Shown in pieces: positions 47,781-59,045 of a stretch of 64,000 nucleotides of DNA; the first letter of the stretch is position 1, and the number at the start of each line of letters is the position of its first letter. The DNA lies in the NCBI GenBank assembly GCA_918026815.1, contig CAKJVC010000148.1, positions 62,001 through 126,000 of the forward strand, in the 5' to 3' direction. Both the position numbers and the translations under genes were made by a program. The notes beneath the pieces are model-generated. The model worked only from the letters and a program-made list of their open reading frames with translations, was not told the origin of the DNA and searched no databases. The stretch is from Chalara sp. BL73. Its lineage: Eukaryota; Ascomycota; Leotiomycetes; Helotiales.

Positions 47781-48487
47781 ATGTCGTGGCAAGGTATGCT
47801 TATCCACCTCCAAATTTTACCCCTCCTTTGCCCAGGCTAACTTTGCATGATAGCATATGTTGATAGCAGGTACGTTGGAGAACATTTTGCCAAAGAATCG
47901 GCAGAGCAGGATCCGATGCTGATGGATATATAGCCTTGTTGGCACTGGACATGTTGATAAGGGAGCAATCGTGAGCTTAGCAGGAGACAGCGTCTGGGCT
48001 GCTACACCCGGTTTCGATGTGGGTTCCATGTCTGCTGAGACAAAGATGTGCCGGGATGGACGAGGTTTGAAAAAAGATGAGGCTGATTCAGAATAGGTCA
48101 AGCCGGCGGAGCTGAAGCAGATCTCTGCTGCCCTGTCTGCAGGGAAGTATGACGAGTTCTATGCCACTGGATTGCACGTTGCTGGGGAAAAGTATGTCCT
48201 CAGTCTGACAGATGGAACTCTATATGCTAGAAAGGTTCGTTCCTCCCTACATGATCTGCGTGCCACAAGCTCGAGGGCAATGCCTCAGATGGACAGAAAG
48301 GATTATCCTAAACAACATAATTATGAATACAACTAAAATCCCCCACTTGCAGGGCAGAGAAGGTGTCGCCATTGCCAAAACCACACAAGCCATTATCATC
48401 GCGCACCATGGCGAAGCATCAGTTGCCGGCAACACAACCACCACCGTCGCAGCTCTTGCTGACTACCTCGTCAAAGCGGGTTACTAG
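47781..48487 (+). CDS. PFY1: Profilin
   Basis: Binds monomeric actin and proline-rich formin tracts to drive actin assembly. Five exons (47781-47793, 47854-47869, 47934-48018, 48097-48234, 48353-48487) give 128 residues, the usual length. Exons 1 and 2 are only 13 and 16 nt and encode MSWQAYVDSS, the conserved profilin start. Then LVGTGHVDKGAIVSLAGDSVWAATPGF, VKPAELKQI, GLHVAGEKYVLSLTDGTLYARKGREGVAIAKTTQAIIIAHH and the C-terminal ALADYLVKAGY helix. Introns are 60, 64, 78 and 118 nt. The N-terminal Trp and the C-terminal Tyr expected to bind poly-proline are present. Because of the micro-exons only the last exon appears as an open frame. Confidence 0.97.
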
Positions 48488-49066
48488 GAACTTCTTGTAT
48501 ATGTGCGCGCTGATGGGAGGATATATCGGAGAACAAAATGTCGAGCAATGCGACATGCATATGATAGGGGAGGACCTTCTTTGGTAGGGCAGATACTAGA
48601 GCAGTGTCTTTGAGATCACGCAGCCGTGATTTGATCTTTCGATGAATGGATACCCTTGCATGAGAGCAAGGGCGCTTTGCATGATGGATGAGTACACGAA
48701 TTTCATGAAACATACATTTTTGAGTGTGCTGTGCGTATATATTGGGTGCTAATGCGACTATGTTAAAAGACGTCCATTTCCTTTTTCCTGGAGACCCGTT
48801 TGTAGGTAACGGATGCAGTGACATGTCTCTTTCTCTATGTCCGAACTCTGGAAGGAGCATCAGCTCTACTTCGCAGCTCGTAATATCTATACACTTGTCG
48901 CCGTCCTACCCGCCTCAAATCGCCCGTATTATACACTCTATCTGCAACCTATAACGCCACCCTTTCATATTGTCATCCATACATGCGCATTACTTCTTAT
49001 CTTACGATCACAGCCTTCGCACATGGTACAAAATCCCCAATGCTTTGTCCTTCCTTTCACTCCTCT
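48488..49066. other. Intergenic region between convergent profilin and GOT1
   Basis: 579 bases with two 3' ends. The minus-strand frame 48471-48860 (129 codons) overlaps the profilin end and has no domain; rejected. Confidence 0.4.
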
Positions 49067-49708
49067 TCAGACAGGCAAATCACTTGCCCTCCCACCCAGT
49101 CCAATCCTGTCAACCAGGACCCCAATCCACGGTCCAACCACTGGGATATTCCTCGCAAACCCCGCAATTGTCCCCAGGAAATCCCCGAATAAAATGAAAA
49201 TTCCATACAGCTCTACCATAAATCCGATAAGCGCCCATCTCATCAAAATTAATAAAAGGCCAAAGAAGAAAGCGGCTGTGCCTTTAAGTTTCTGGCGCCG
49301 GGCAAAAAAGGCGAGCGTTTTTGCGGGACCAATTATGATTGTGAGCCCGATGAGGAAGAGAATGTTGCCCATTGCTAGCCTGGACAATTATATGAGTAAA
49401 GGTACCAATATAGAGGGAGGTAGTATCTCGTACATAGCTCTATCGAAAAAGAGGAGCACGCCGCCTATTAGAAAGAAACCACCTATTCCTATCAGCATAT
49501 ACTTCCCGCAGGCATTTATCAGACAGCACATACCTCCAGAGCAGAACGCGACACCGATCTCTACATCACCAACACGTTAGCCAATTTCTCGAGCCAAAAA
49601 CCACAAATCGTTCCGGCATAAGCTTAAGGGTTTATAACTTCCCCAGGCTCGTTTTGCGAACAAGGGATTTTAGAAGGAAAACCTACTCTGCGAATCAGAG
49701 AGCCACAT
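49067..49708 (-). CDS. GOT1: Got1 vesicle transport membrane protein
   Basis: Small four-helix membrane protein of early Golgi/ER vesicles, needed for transport or COPII vesicle fusion in yeast. Four exons (49708-49687, 49560-49534, 49482-49434, 49379-49067) give 136 residues. Exon 1 encodes MWLSDSQ, exon 2 KIGVAFCSG, exon 3 GGFFLIGGVLLFFDRAM; exon 4 continues LAMGNILFLIGLTIIIGP, FFARRQKLKGTAAFF, LIGFMVELYGIFILFGDFLGTIAGF and IPVVGPWIG. Introns are 126, 51 and 54 nt. In intron 2 two AGs compete; the downstream one (49483) gives SGGGFFL, matching the family, while the upstream one would insert two residues. Four hydrophobic helices are evident. Confidence 0.96.
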
Positions 49709-50974
49709 GGTCGGCATTTTGACTGTTCGTGCTCTCAAGTATCGAAGGAGGAGGGAAGACAAAAGGGTAATTGGAATGACACGATAAGGAGAGCTGGCCA
49801 GAAACTTTTGGGACGGGACGCGATTACAGTGCAGGGGCCAGGGGATTAGCGTGGAACGGGCCTAGCCTCTTTTTGTGTGGGTTATCGAAAATTGCGTCCG
49901 GTTAGGATTTTGATCATCGTCCTCCTCCTCTGCGATTTCCAAACCGGATGAAAACACAAACTAAAAAGCTAGTGGCAACACATGCATGGAGTTTGGTCAC
50001 AAAAGAGCAATATGCACTCGAGTTCCGTTTGATAAAGAACAAACGTAAGGTAAGACTCGAGCAGAAGTGGTTGTTTGCATGCAACTGCTTCAACCTTGGA
50101 GATCTATGCACGATCTCGAGTCCGAGGATTGCCATGACGATCAGAATTCTAGAGATTCTGATGACTGAGTTTCTATTTTCGTTGGCTCTCGGTACCCCGT
50201 CCCTGGCAGAGAATATAAGTACCATCCGATACGTTGGATGGAATGAGGATCACGATTAAGCCGGAGCGTCTCCTTGAACCATCCTCTGAAAAAAGGTTGG
50301 TGGGTGGGAGAGGCTTGACTTTGTTGGTCTGACATTTTTCCGTTGTGGTTTTACGATGTTTGTTCTGATGGCTGGATATTGTCATCTCAAGAGCTTTCAC
50401 GGATGGATATTCTGTTCGTTGGTGTCTCCTTTCTTTCGATGATATCGTATACTATTCACGTGTCGTATTAATACTGGGAAGTGTAGTTTTATAGCAATGA
50501 GATTAGAAGAGCCTTTATTCTCAATGTGTTAAAACATCTTAACTTTAGGTATTTATGTTGCACTATCAACGAAATACCTTTTTGTAATGCCATAATAAAG
50601 TGCTTTGACGTCTTCAATCGTATCCAATTCTGGAAGAAAAAAGGAGATTAAGAGACATCACATTTAAAGCGTATTCCTTATGCGAGAGCAAAGCAGCGTG
50701 ATATTTATGCTCGCTATTCTATGAAGGGTAGTCCTATGATGAATATATATGACCAAGTGCTATTCCTCAGTCGGCTCAAACCCGGACCAAAACCCTTACC
50801 CTGCAACTTCTTGAGGTGAAGTCAGCAAGCCGGCTGGTATGGCCTGGGGCAATGTTTCATATACTCTTGTATGCCCTCTACTTCAAAAGAATAGGTAGCT
50901 CGTTGATATACCGTGTCCGCGAACAACAGGATTCTTGAATGTTGAAAGCGTCTAGCCATGTTTCATAACACTCT
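49709..50974. other. Intergenic region upstream of GOT1
   Basis: About 1.27 kb between the GOT1 start (minus) and the IES6 stop (minus). Contains the GOT1 promoter. Frames at 49914-50225 and 49948-50259 face each other over the same bases and lack domains, so neither is called. Confidence 0.4.
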
Positions 50975-51547
50975 TCACTTCAGCACCGTATGCGCTCCCC
51001 GAGCTTCTAGATACTGCTCAGCAACACCCTGTCCTAGCGATCTGATAACCCCAAATATCTCCTTATCATGGTACCTCAACCTCGTCTTCGGATCCGTGTA
51101 TGGTGCAGCTAGTCCAGTAATATCACAATAGCGTTTCGAATGTGACAGCGAGGGAGCAGATTCGATATTGGTATATGTAGCGTTCGGGGCTGTAGAGAAC
51201 CCCGCAGTCCGCATATTCTTCTCCAGAACCAGCTTCGATAGATTCCTCGAAGCCTGCGCCAGGTTGGGCTGCAATGTAGAGCTGCTAGTCGAGAAAGCCG
51301 GTGTGCTTTCTCCATCTGTAGACATGCCTGATTCATCTACGCTTGGTGTCGCAGCGCCACTGTTGTCTTGTGTTGGCATCAAAGAAGCTTCTTTTCGTAC
51401 TGCGTCGCCAAGAATGGTCTTGATATTCTTGTTGCGCCTTTGGTTGGGCTTCCAATGTGGATTACGGAACGGTTTTCGAATTGAGTGGATATCAAGCTGG
51501 TCAATGAGCGCTTGGTGAGCCTCAGCTTCAGGAGTAGGCTGAGCCAT
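50975..51547 (-). CDS. IES6: INO80 complex subunit Ies6 (YL1 C-terminal domain)
   Basis: Ies6 pairs with Arp5 in the INO80 nucleosome remodeller and is needed for Arp5 binding and sliding. Single exon, 190 residues, starting at the first ATG. A basic region near 20-45 (KPFRNPHWKPNQRRNKNIKTIL) is conserved in Ies6. The YL1_C domain fills the C-terminus (about 135-175): HSKRYCDITGLAAPYTDPKTRLRYHDKEIF, the defining run. The middle is Ser/Thr-rich and disordered. The start lies 168 bases from the divergent DAD4 start, implying one shared short promoter. Swc2/Vps72 also has YL1_C but is much longer. Confidence 0.94.
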   Translation of the reverse strand: MAQPTPEAEAHQALIDQLDIHSIRKPFRNPHWKPNQRRNKNIKTILGDAVRKEASLMPTQDNSGAATPSVDESGMSTDGESTPAFSTSSSTLQPNLAQASRNLSKLVLEKNMRTAGFSTAPNATYTNIESAPSLSHSKRYCDITGLAAPYTDPKTRLRYHDKEIFGVIRSLGQGVAEQYLEARGAHTVLK

Positions 51548-51715
51548 GTTTATGCTGATGGGGCGGTTTTTGGAAGCATGTATACAGCGCGATTGTGAAC
51601 TTACTGTTTGGTGTTTAAGTGGGTCATGGTCACGTGAATCTGTAACCGCCAGTCAAGGACTCTTCTTTCGCGCGACAAAGACGCGTTGTTGGTCAATTTA
51701 CAAGCTGAAGATAAG
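51548..51715. promoter_or_regulatory. Short bidirectional promoter between IES6 and DAD4
   Basis: Only 168 bases separate the two divergent start codons, so both 5' untranslated regions and promoters must fit here. It includes CACGTGA at 51631-51637, an E-box-like CACGTG core of the kind bound by Cbf1/bHLH proteins; binding is not shown. Confidence 0.45.
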
Positions 51716-52129
51716 ATGGTATGGAACAATATATTACTGAGAGATCTTAATATTAACGGGCTAACAGGAAAGTCCTCATGAGCATCAGCAGAATTTACTG
51801 CTCTCCCGTATCATCACAAACGTGGTAAGTACACCAAATCCAGAACCAACCATGCATAGCCTAATCCATTAGGAAAAACTCAATGAAGCTATCATGCTAC
51901 TGAACAAGAGTTTACAAGTAAGGGATATTCACACATGCATCAAATGGTTCTAACAACCCTTTAGGATATCAATATCCAAAATATGAACGTAGAGCTTGTA
52001 GCCCAGATGTTCAAGAACTACCAATCCAACGTTCTCTTTCACTTAGAAGGTAATTTTGTGCTCTGCTATATTCTTGTAAAGTGCTAAATCTTTCTCGAAG
52101 CAACGGACAGTCTCAAAGATCCATCATAG
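51716..52129 (+). CDS. DAD4: DASH complex subunit Dad4
   Basis: Small helical subunit of the DASH/Dam1 ring at kinetochores. Five exons: 51716-51718, 51768-51824, 51873-51917, 51965-52049 and 52101-52129; 72 residues, exactly the usual Dad4 length. The first coding exon is only the ATG, followed by a GTATGG donor and a CTAACAG acceptor. The protein reads [53 protein letters not shown] and ends [18 protein letters not shown]; the [26 protein letters not shown] stretch is diagnostic of Dad4. Introns are 49, 48, 47 and 51 nt with CTAAC/CTAAT branches. No exon exceeds 85 nt, so no open frame marks it. It lies between IES6 and ARP5. Confidence 0.93.
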
Positions 52130-52532
52130 AGCGAGGAGATGGTTGAAGCTGTCATGAGTGATGTGAGGGGTTTGGAGTTGAGGATGATCATATTTGTACT
52201 TATGGTTCTTACTGCCAGCCAATAAAATAAATTATCGCCAATGGCTTAAAAAGATTGTCCTAAGTTATTCTCGTACTAAAATTGTTGAGATTCGTGAGTA
52301 ATTGTCCGGATTCTGTGACATTTATGTGTACCAATAAGTCATTGTGGTAGCCTTGTGACAGCTTCAAAAAGCTGTCAGCCTTGTCCAGAGAGTAATCAAA
52401 AGTACGACATCAATCGACTTTACAACATTTAGAAACACAATCGTTCAGCTTGATATGATTGATACACTTGTTTGAATACTTGAATAGCCATGATATAGCC
52501 CACCGCCTCCGAGTTTCCGCGTCACAACAACA
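52130..52532. promoter_or_regulatory. Intergenic region between DAD4 and ARP5
   Basis: 403 bases, containing the DAD4 3' end and the ARP5 promoter. No other feature seen. Confidence 0.4.
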
Positions 52533-54928
52533 ATGGCACCATCCGCGATCGAGCCAACTGCCCCAGGTCATGAACAACTGAATGCAGTGCCACCTCCTCA
52601 ACTTTATTTTCCTAGAGAAGCGCACTTCGAGAAGTTTATTGAGCCCCAGCACGATGGATATAAACAGGCCAAAACCCGTCCCGGGCCTGCAGCAATTGTC
52701 ATTGACAATGGTACCGTGGTTCTCTTTCGCGCCTACTTGCAAAGCTCTATTCTAACAAGACAAACAGGCTCATCTACTACCAGAGCAGGATGGTCATTTG
52801 AGAATGAGCCCCGGCTCAACATCCTTCCTATTTTCGCAAAGTACAGAGACAGGAAACTAGGAAGAAACTATGCCTTCGTGGGCGCAGATGTATATTCAGA
52901 TACCACAGCTCGGAGCCATATGAGAAATGCCTTCGAGATTGGGACTGGGATCGTTAGTAATTGGGATGTTATGGAGTCAGTGTTAGATTATGTCTTCATC
53001 AAGCTGGGCATAGATGGTGCAAACGGTGTCGTTGATATGCCAATTGTGATGACAGAAGCTGTAGCCAACCTTCCATACGCGCGCAAATGTAGGTTGAACG
53101 AATCTGCTAGGGAATCATGCTAACGTTTTATAGCTATGAACGAGATATTATTTGAGTGCTATTCAGCGCCCTCCCTGGCATACGGAATAGACTCCTTATT
53201 TTCATATGACTACAATAATGGCAAAACTGGACTTGTTGTATCCTCTACACACAGCGCTACACATCTTATACCAGTTCTCAATCAGAAGGCACTTCTTACC
53301 CAAGCAACGCGATTAAACTGGGGTGGGCTACAGAGCGCGGAATATCTATTGAAACTCATTCGGTTAAAGTATCCTACTTTCCCGGGAAAGCTCACTGCGT
53401 CTCAAATGGAATATCTAATAAAAGATCACTGCTATCTTTCTAGAGATTATGATCAAGAACTGAGTAAATTCCTCGACTGGACAGGGCTCGAGGACCGAGA
53501 CCATGTCATTCAGTACCCTTACACGGAAGAGGTTATTGTGCAGAAGAGCGAGGAAGAGCTCGCTAGGGCTGCAGAAAAGCGGAAAGAAAGTGGTCGGCGG
53601 TTGCAAGAGCAAGCAGCAAAGATGCGCCTGGAGAAGCTGATACGAAAAGAGCAAGAGCTCGACTATTATCGAGACGTGCAGAGTAGATTGGCCGATCAAA
53701 GCAAGAAGGAGATCAAGCGGATCTTAGATGCTGAGGATATGAAGGACGAAGCAGCTCTAGAGCGAGTTATCAAGGAGCTCGATAAGTCAATTCGTAAGGC
53801 ACGGACAAAGGATGTCGGAGGAGAGGTCGAGGAAGAAGTGGAAGAACCAGATTTTAGTCTTTTGGAAATTCCAGATGACCAACTAGACGAAGCCGGTCTG
53901 AAGAATAAACGTCACCAGAGGCTCATGAAGTCAAACCACGAGGCTCGAGCACGTGCTAAAGCGGAGAAGGAAAAGGAGGCAGCCAGAATCGCTGAAGAGC
54001 AGCGGCTAGATGATGAGAAGAGAGAAAACGACCTCGAAGGTTGGCTTCAGGAAAGAAGAAATGCTCGAAGCGAATTGGTGCAGAAGATGAAAGACCGAGA
54101 TCGCCTGAAGGCTGATCTTGGAAACCGGAAGTCCCTGGCCAGCCAAATCAGAATGAAGAGTATAGCGAATCTAGCTTCAGACGCCCCAACGAAGAAGCGC
54201 AGGCGAGGAGGAGACGATGATAATTTCGGTGCCAACGATGATGATTGGGGAGTCTATCGCCAGATCGCAGTTGGAGAGGCTAGTGATGATGAGGAGGAAG
54301 AGGATCTGGGGGTTACACTGAAGACATTGGAGGCAGATCTTTTGAAGTACGACCCCGAGTTTACAGACCAGCACACACTGGATGCACAAACAGACTGGAC
54401 GAAGAGTCTTGTTCATGCATTTCTACGAGGTCCTCGACCTTTCGATCCAGCAAGTCAAAGGGAAGCACATCAATTACATCTAAACGTGGAGCGGATCCGC
54501 GTCCCAGAAGTCATATTCCAACCCACGATTGCTGGCTTGGACCAGGCTGGAGTAGTTGAGATCGCAGCAGACATTCTGACCCATCGACTCAATGGTGTTG
54601 GCAGCCAAGAGGGCTTTTTGAAAGACATTTTCTTGACTGGCGGCAATTCGCTGTTCCAAAACTTCGATGAGCGATTACGTGAAGGTCTAAGGGGGCTTTT
54701 GCCGGCTGGTGCGCCTTTGGTGACTCGTAGAGCGAAGGACGCCATTCTTGATCCTTGGAGGGGGGCCGCTAGATGGGCAGGAGGAAGTGCTTGGAGTTCT
54801 GCGGCTGTGACTCGAGAGGAATATTTGGAGAAAGGATCAGACTATCTGAAGGTATGTGCCATTAAGATATCTAGAGCGACAAGCTAACATGGCCACAGGA
54901 GCACGATCTAGGAAATGCCTATACTTGA
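52533..54928 (+). CDS. ARP5: Actin-related protein Arp5 (INO80 complex)
   Basis: Nuclear actin-related protein; with Ies6 it forms the INO80 module that grips the nucleosome. Exons 52533-52710, 52768-53088, 53134-54851 and 54899-54928 give 748 residues, as expected for Arp5. The actin nucleotide loop IVIDNGSSTTRAGW is rebuilt across intron 1; the second actin block includes VMTEAVANLP...SMNEILFECYSAPSLAYGIDSLFSY. A long charged insertion (about 300-550, with coiled coil and KKRRRGGDDD acidic patch) marks Arp5. The actin fold resumes at VERIRVPEVIFQPTIAGLDQAG and DIFLTGGNSLF, and ends WAGGSAWSS...TREEYLEKGSDYLKEHDLGN. Intron 1 (57 nt) is a multiple of three without a stop, so retention would insert 19 residues in the loop. 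The last exon is only 30 nt. Confidence 0.96.
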
Positions 54929-55183
54929 AATGACCACATTGCTCACATTTGCTAAAAGTTATCAGGCATCGAGGAAAGCGAGGAGTGTTGTTGGAACTGA
55001 TCCGCAGGACTTTGTATTCATAGATCAATAGTTAGACGCCAATTTCCCCGCCAGTCAAGATTCATATTCCTTCCATTCAACTCTTAACATACATGCAAAG
55101 TGACGCCGTGATCCTCAGATTTAAAGAGGAGTCCCAACGCCGAGAGTAAACAAGCGACCTCCAATGCTAAATTTAACAGGCAA

Positions 55184-56400
55184 TTAATTTGAAATAGGCA
55201 GTCCGTGGGCGCTGCCACCTTGAAGCTGAGAGCGGAGCAGCTGCTCATCTGCAGCGCTAGGTTCCTCGTTACTATCCTTAAACCTCTTCTGTTGTTGCTC
55301 GTAAGGACGCTCATCCTGAGGATGCTTAAGACCTGCGACAGCCAAAGACCGAGTAGCGGCCTGCTGAAGCTGTGTCATCGGTGCAACAGGCGCGACAGAT
55401 GCACCGTTATTCTCATGATGCTGTTGCGCATTGTGAAGATGTTCTGCTCGCTGCTGAGGGTTCGAGAGGTTCACATTGGGCGGCGGCTCGGGAAATTCTT
55501 GTTGGTTGTCGATAAGCCGCGATTGCAGGTGGATAATGTACTCGCGCAACGAATAATTCTCAGCCTGGATCTGCTTGTAATTCTCCTCCAGGGTATGATG
55601 TTCCCGCACCTGCTCCTCGAGCTTCTTGATGTAGCCCTCTTTCCTTTGTCGAAATGCGCGCTGTGATTCAAAAGATGTTATGTAAGCAATGGCTTGAGGG
55701 AATGGATGCCATAAGAAGTGATTAAGCAGAGTAGACCATCGCAACTTTTTAACGAGCGCTCCCGTCGACCTCTCATCATAATTGCTCGCCCATGAAAAAT
55801 AATGTGGAAAACATGCTTACCTGGGCTTGACGGTTTTGCGCCGCGCGTTTGGATTGCGATAGCTACGATTGAAGGTCAGCGACGGAGTTTACAGCGACGA
55901 TAATTGAATGTACCTCGCGAGACTTGCCCTTGCGACCGTCCCCGCCCAGGCTGTCGTCGTCGCCGGATCCACCGGTTGTGCCAGTGCTCATCATGCCGCC
56001 TTGTCCGCCGATGGAAGGGTCGATGTTGTGTTCATGAGGGCTCGCGCTGGAAGAGTTGGGCGCGTCGGGGTTGTACTGCTGTCCTGGAGATATACCTGTA
56101 GCGAGTTGAAGAGCTGCCCTCAGGTCTGCCGCACGCGGGAAGGAGTTATATTAGTAAGACTGAAAGTCACTCGGACAGAATTACAGGTGGGCAATTGAGC
56201 AAGGAGGGGAGAAGGGGAAATTTACCTGAGTCCACGTTCAATCGTTCCTGAGTCAGCAGTCAGCTTAAAGCATCAGACGTGGGTGTGTGTGTGTGATGAT
56301 GGAAGGACCCCCGAATTACGACTGATGAAGGATAACGTGGGAGGGGTAGTTTACATACTTGCTGCTGCTGCAGAGCTGGCGCGGGCCGGATCTCTTGCAT
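55184..56400 (-). CDS. bZIP transcription factor, AP-1/Yap-like
   Basis: DNA-binding regulator. Five exons (56400-56359, 56247-56226, 56125-55914, 55862-55821, 55660-55184) give 264 residues; introns 111, 100, 51 and 160 nt. The N-terminus is Gln-rich (ALQQQQ). Before the basic region are a Gly/Asp-rich linker and GRKGKSRE. The basic region at 94-113 reads SQSKRAAQNRQAQRAFRQRK, matching the fungal AP-1 pattern NxxAQxAFR; intron 4 splits it between AQ and RAFR. A leucine zipper follows (EGYIKKLEEQVREHHTLEENYKQIQAENYSLREYI). The C-terminus is Gln/His/Pro-rich and lacks the paired Cys-rich domains of Yap1, so redox sensing of the Yap1 kind is unlikely. The start choice depends on a 14-codon first exon. 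Target genes unknown. Confidence 0.88.
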
Positions 56401-58826
56401 GATTGCGAAGGGTTGTTCTTGATATAGATCAGTGGCATTCCTTTTTCTTGCGCAACTCCAAGCAAGTGCTGGACGCGGAGGCTGGTTAAGGTTGACGAAG
56501 CCGAAACGAAGCCCGCACGTGACGAGTTGGAGAGTATATCACTGGAGAATGGCGGTTCTTTACGAAGGTGCGGAAGACCGGACCCTGCTTATGTCTTTGT
56601 TACGTATGCTTAGATTTACGAGGGGAGTGCTAACTCCGGAAATATCGTACAATATCAGTACTTTTTGTCCGTCTCTGACCATTTTGATTCGCCCTGTCGG
56701 TCTCGTCGCTTTGTAATGTGGTGGCACTTACCTACGAGCTGAGTAATACTCTCGGCCCCGCCAAGGCATGCTTTCCGGGGAATTTCCGTCGTGCAGGCGA
56801 CGTTCCATTTCATTAATATACTGAGTAACGGTCTTCACCTCTCCTTCAGTCACACTTCCCATACTAGGTGAGCCAATCAATCCCCGCTCTTCTTTTGTCC
56901 CGCAACCTTGTCCACCGGCTTCCCTTTTGCAGCCTAGTCGACCCAAGCCAACTGAATTGCTGGCGATGAGTGATACCATACTAATACCAAACGTACGACG
57001 ACAATATCAGTCATCCCATGACTACACTGTCTCAGTCTAGTTAGAGCTGTTCAGAAAATGCTAATGGATCCGTTCTGATTGGGTAGGTGACTTGCTACTT
57101 AGAGCAAATGCTAGTCCTTTGGAACATTGTCGCTGTCTTATTAATATCTTATGCAGCTGCTCAATACCATTAGCCTGAACTAGCCTGTTTGTGTAACGCC
57201 TTTCTCGCACTTCCTCATCGGAACCATGTTGAAGGTATATCTTTAGATCAAGATACAGTTCCCTCGACCCTGTGCTTTTTCAGAATTTGCAGGTATTGAC
57301 CCCAGGACACACGCAGGTCAGATCACCATCCCGATCCCCCACATACACCACCTGAATTTACAAGGCACTTCTCTGGTATGGTTGGTATAAATTACGGATT
57401 AACTGCGCCACCAGACAGCCCTATGGATTGATGCATTTGGTATGGACGATTCTGCAAGTGTAGAGGACGGCCATAGTGGCCGCTCATGGTTTTGTCAGAA
57501 TGAATCATGGTGCCGGAAGTTCCGGGGGTCTCCTCAGCCCATATTTTCATGCCTCAGCTTGCTAGTTTTCGGAAGCTGTTTGTGCATTTTCCCCCCTCTC
57601 CGTATTGTACCAGTGCCACGCCGGCTAGCTTCAGTGGCTATGAAAGCCGTGCAGATAGATATTGAGGCTCTATACCCTGTTATTGTTCATCTTGATGGTC
57701 AAGACAAACCACGATAGTAGGAGGGACTGTCGCATGTCTGCGACGCATTGCCCCATAGCCCGTTCAACTACTTAGCTTTTATTAAATCTGCGATCTCGCA
57801 TATCGAGTATCTTTCCACTTTCGCTCATCCATCCACGACTACCTTGGGAATTCGGGTTGTATTAACAACTCGGTGAGATCCACCAAACAATTGACTTTTG
57901 GAACCCGGATCTCGGGACATCTGACATGCGTGCTTACTGTGTTCTATGGGATGGACGTTTCAAATTGCAGTCCCTCTGTCTAGCTACCGCCTCATTCCAG
58001 AAGTCTGTTGCGGGTCATGAAATATCACATATGCTGAAACTACATTAAAGGCGCCACTGGTACAAAAGGTTGTCACGGGCTGTGTTGAAATTCCTTCTAA
58101 TGCCCACCAGGCTTGTTTCTTTGTTCAAGTCATCACGAAGTTACCACCAAGCCTGAGTAAAGTCCAGTTTACTGGAGCCGCTATTAAAAGTAACTCCTCC
58201 AGCGAGCCTAACCTGGTGCTCAACACGCGAACTGCAGGTGAGAACCTTGCGGCTGCAGGAATGATATGTAACGCAGTTTCCATGACTAGTACCCAATACT
58301 CATTTGGGATATGACGCATGCATTCTAGTGTAAAAACAAGACCAACACCTCAGAAAGAATCAAATTGTTCTCGCCTCTAAGCTGCGTGGTCCCTTTGAAC
58401 TGGTGAAGTCGTGTTACCTGGAGCGTTTACATACCATATTCAATGGATCGCAGTTGTAGCGACATCAGCTTAGCCATTAACTAATATTCTGAGATGACAA
58501 CGAGCCATATGAGAGTCATCCTATCATGAAACTCGATGGATCTCTCCCGCGCTTTAATAGCAGAGATGCTCTTAACTCCGAATAAGATTACTAAAATGCC
58601 GAGGCTATGTCCCCTCGTAGATTATGTTTGTACCAAGTGTCCCACAGCTTAGAACAAGCGAAGACAGAGGGAGCGCTATATCCAATGTACATTTTAAACG
58701 TCCCATCAGTGTTATACAAGGAAGAGCGTGTTTCCATCCAATAAATTAGCTTTAATCACAAGGACTTGATTAAACCGTGCCTTCCGTCCTTCTGAACTCA
58801 ACAAACGCACTGCTACCTTATAGGTA

Positions 58827-58867
58827 AGGTGTGAGTTGGTGTAGGTAAGGTATGCCAACTCATACCT
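58827..58867. repeat. Imperfect inverted repeat (hairpin)
   Basis: Arms AGGTGTGAGTTGG (58827-58839) and CCAACTCATACCT (58855-58867) pair at 12 of 13 positions around a 15-base loop. The word TAGGTAAGG also occurs twice (58821-58829, 58842-58850). No gene is adjacent, so it is not an obvious terminator. Confidence 0.7.
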
Positions 58868-59045
58868 CCCAGATTCTTCAAGCTTACCAGAAAGCTTGAG
58901 AGCAAAGGATATGTAGTCATAGCTACTGGAACGATTCTCAATCTTGTACGGGCCACTCTCTTCTTCTCACGCTCTTCCGCAGCTTTTCATCGAATCCAAC
59001 CTGATAATAAATCATTCCACCAGCCCAAGGTTCATTTAATTGAGC

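Noticed and set aside
48471..48860. 129-codon minus-strand frame after profilin
   Set aside because: Overlaps the profilin last exon in antisense and lacks any domain.
49914..50259. Opposed 103-codon frames upstream of GOT1
   Set aside because: Both strands open over the same bases, neither with domain or codon character.
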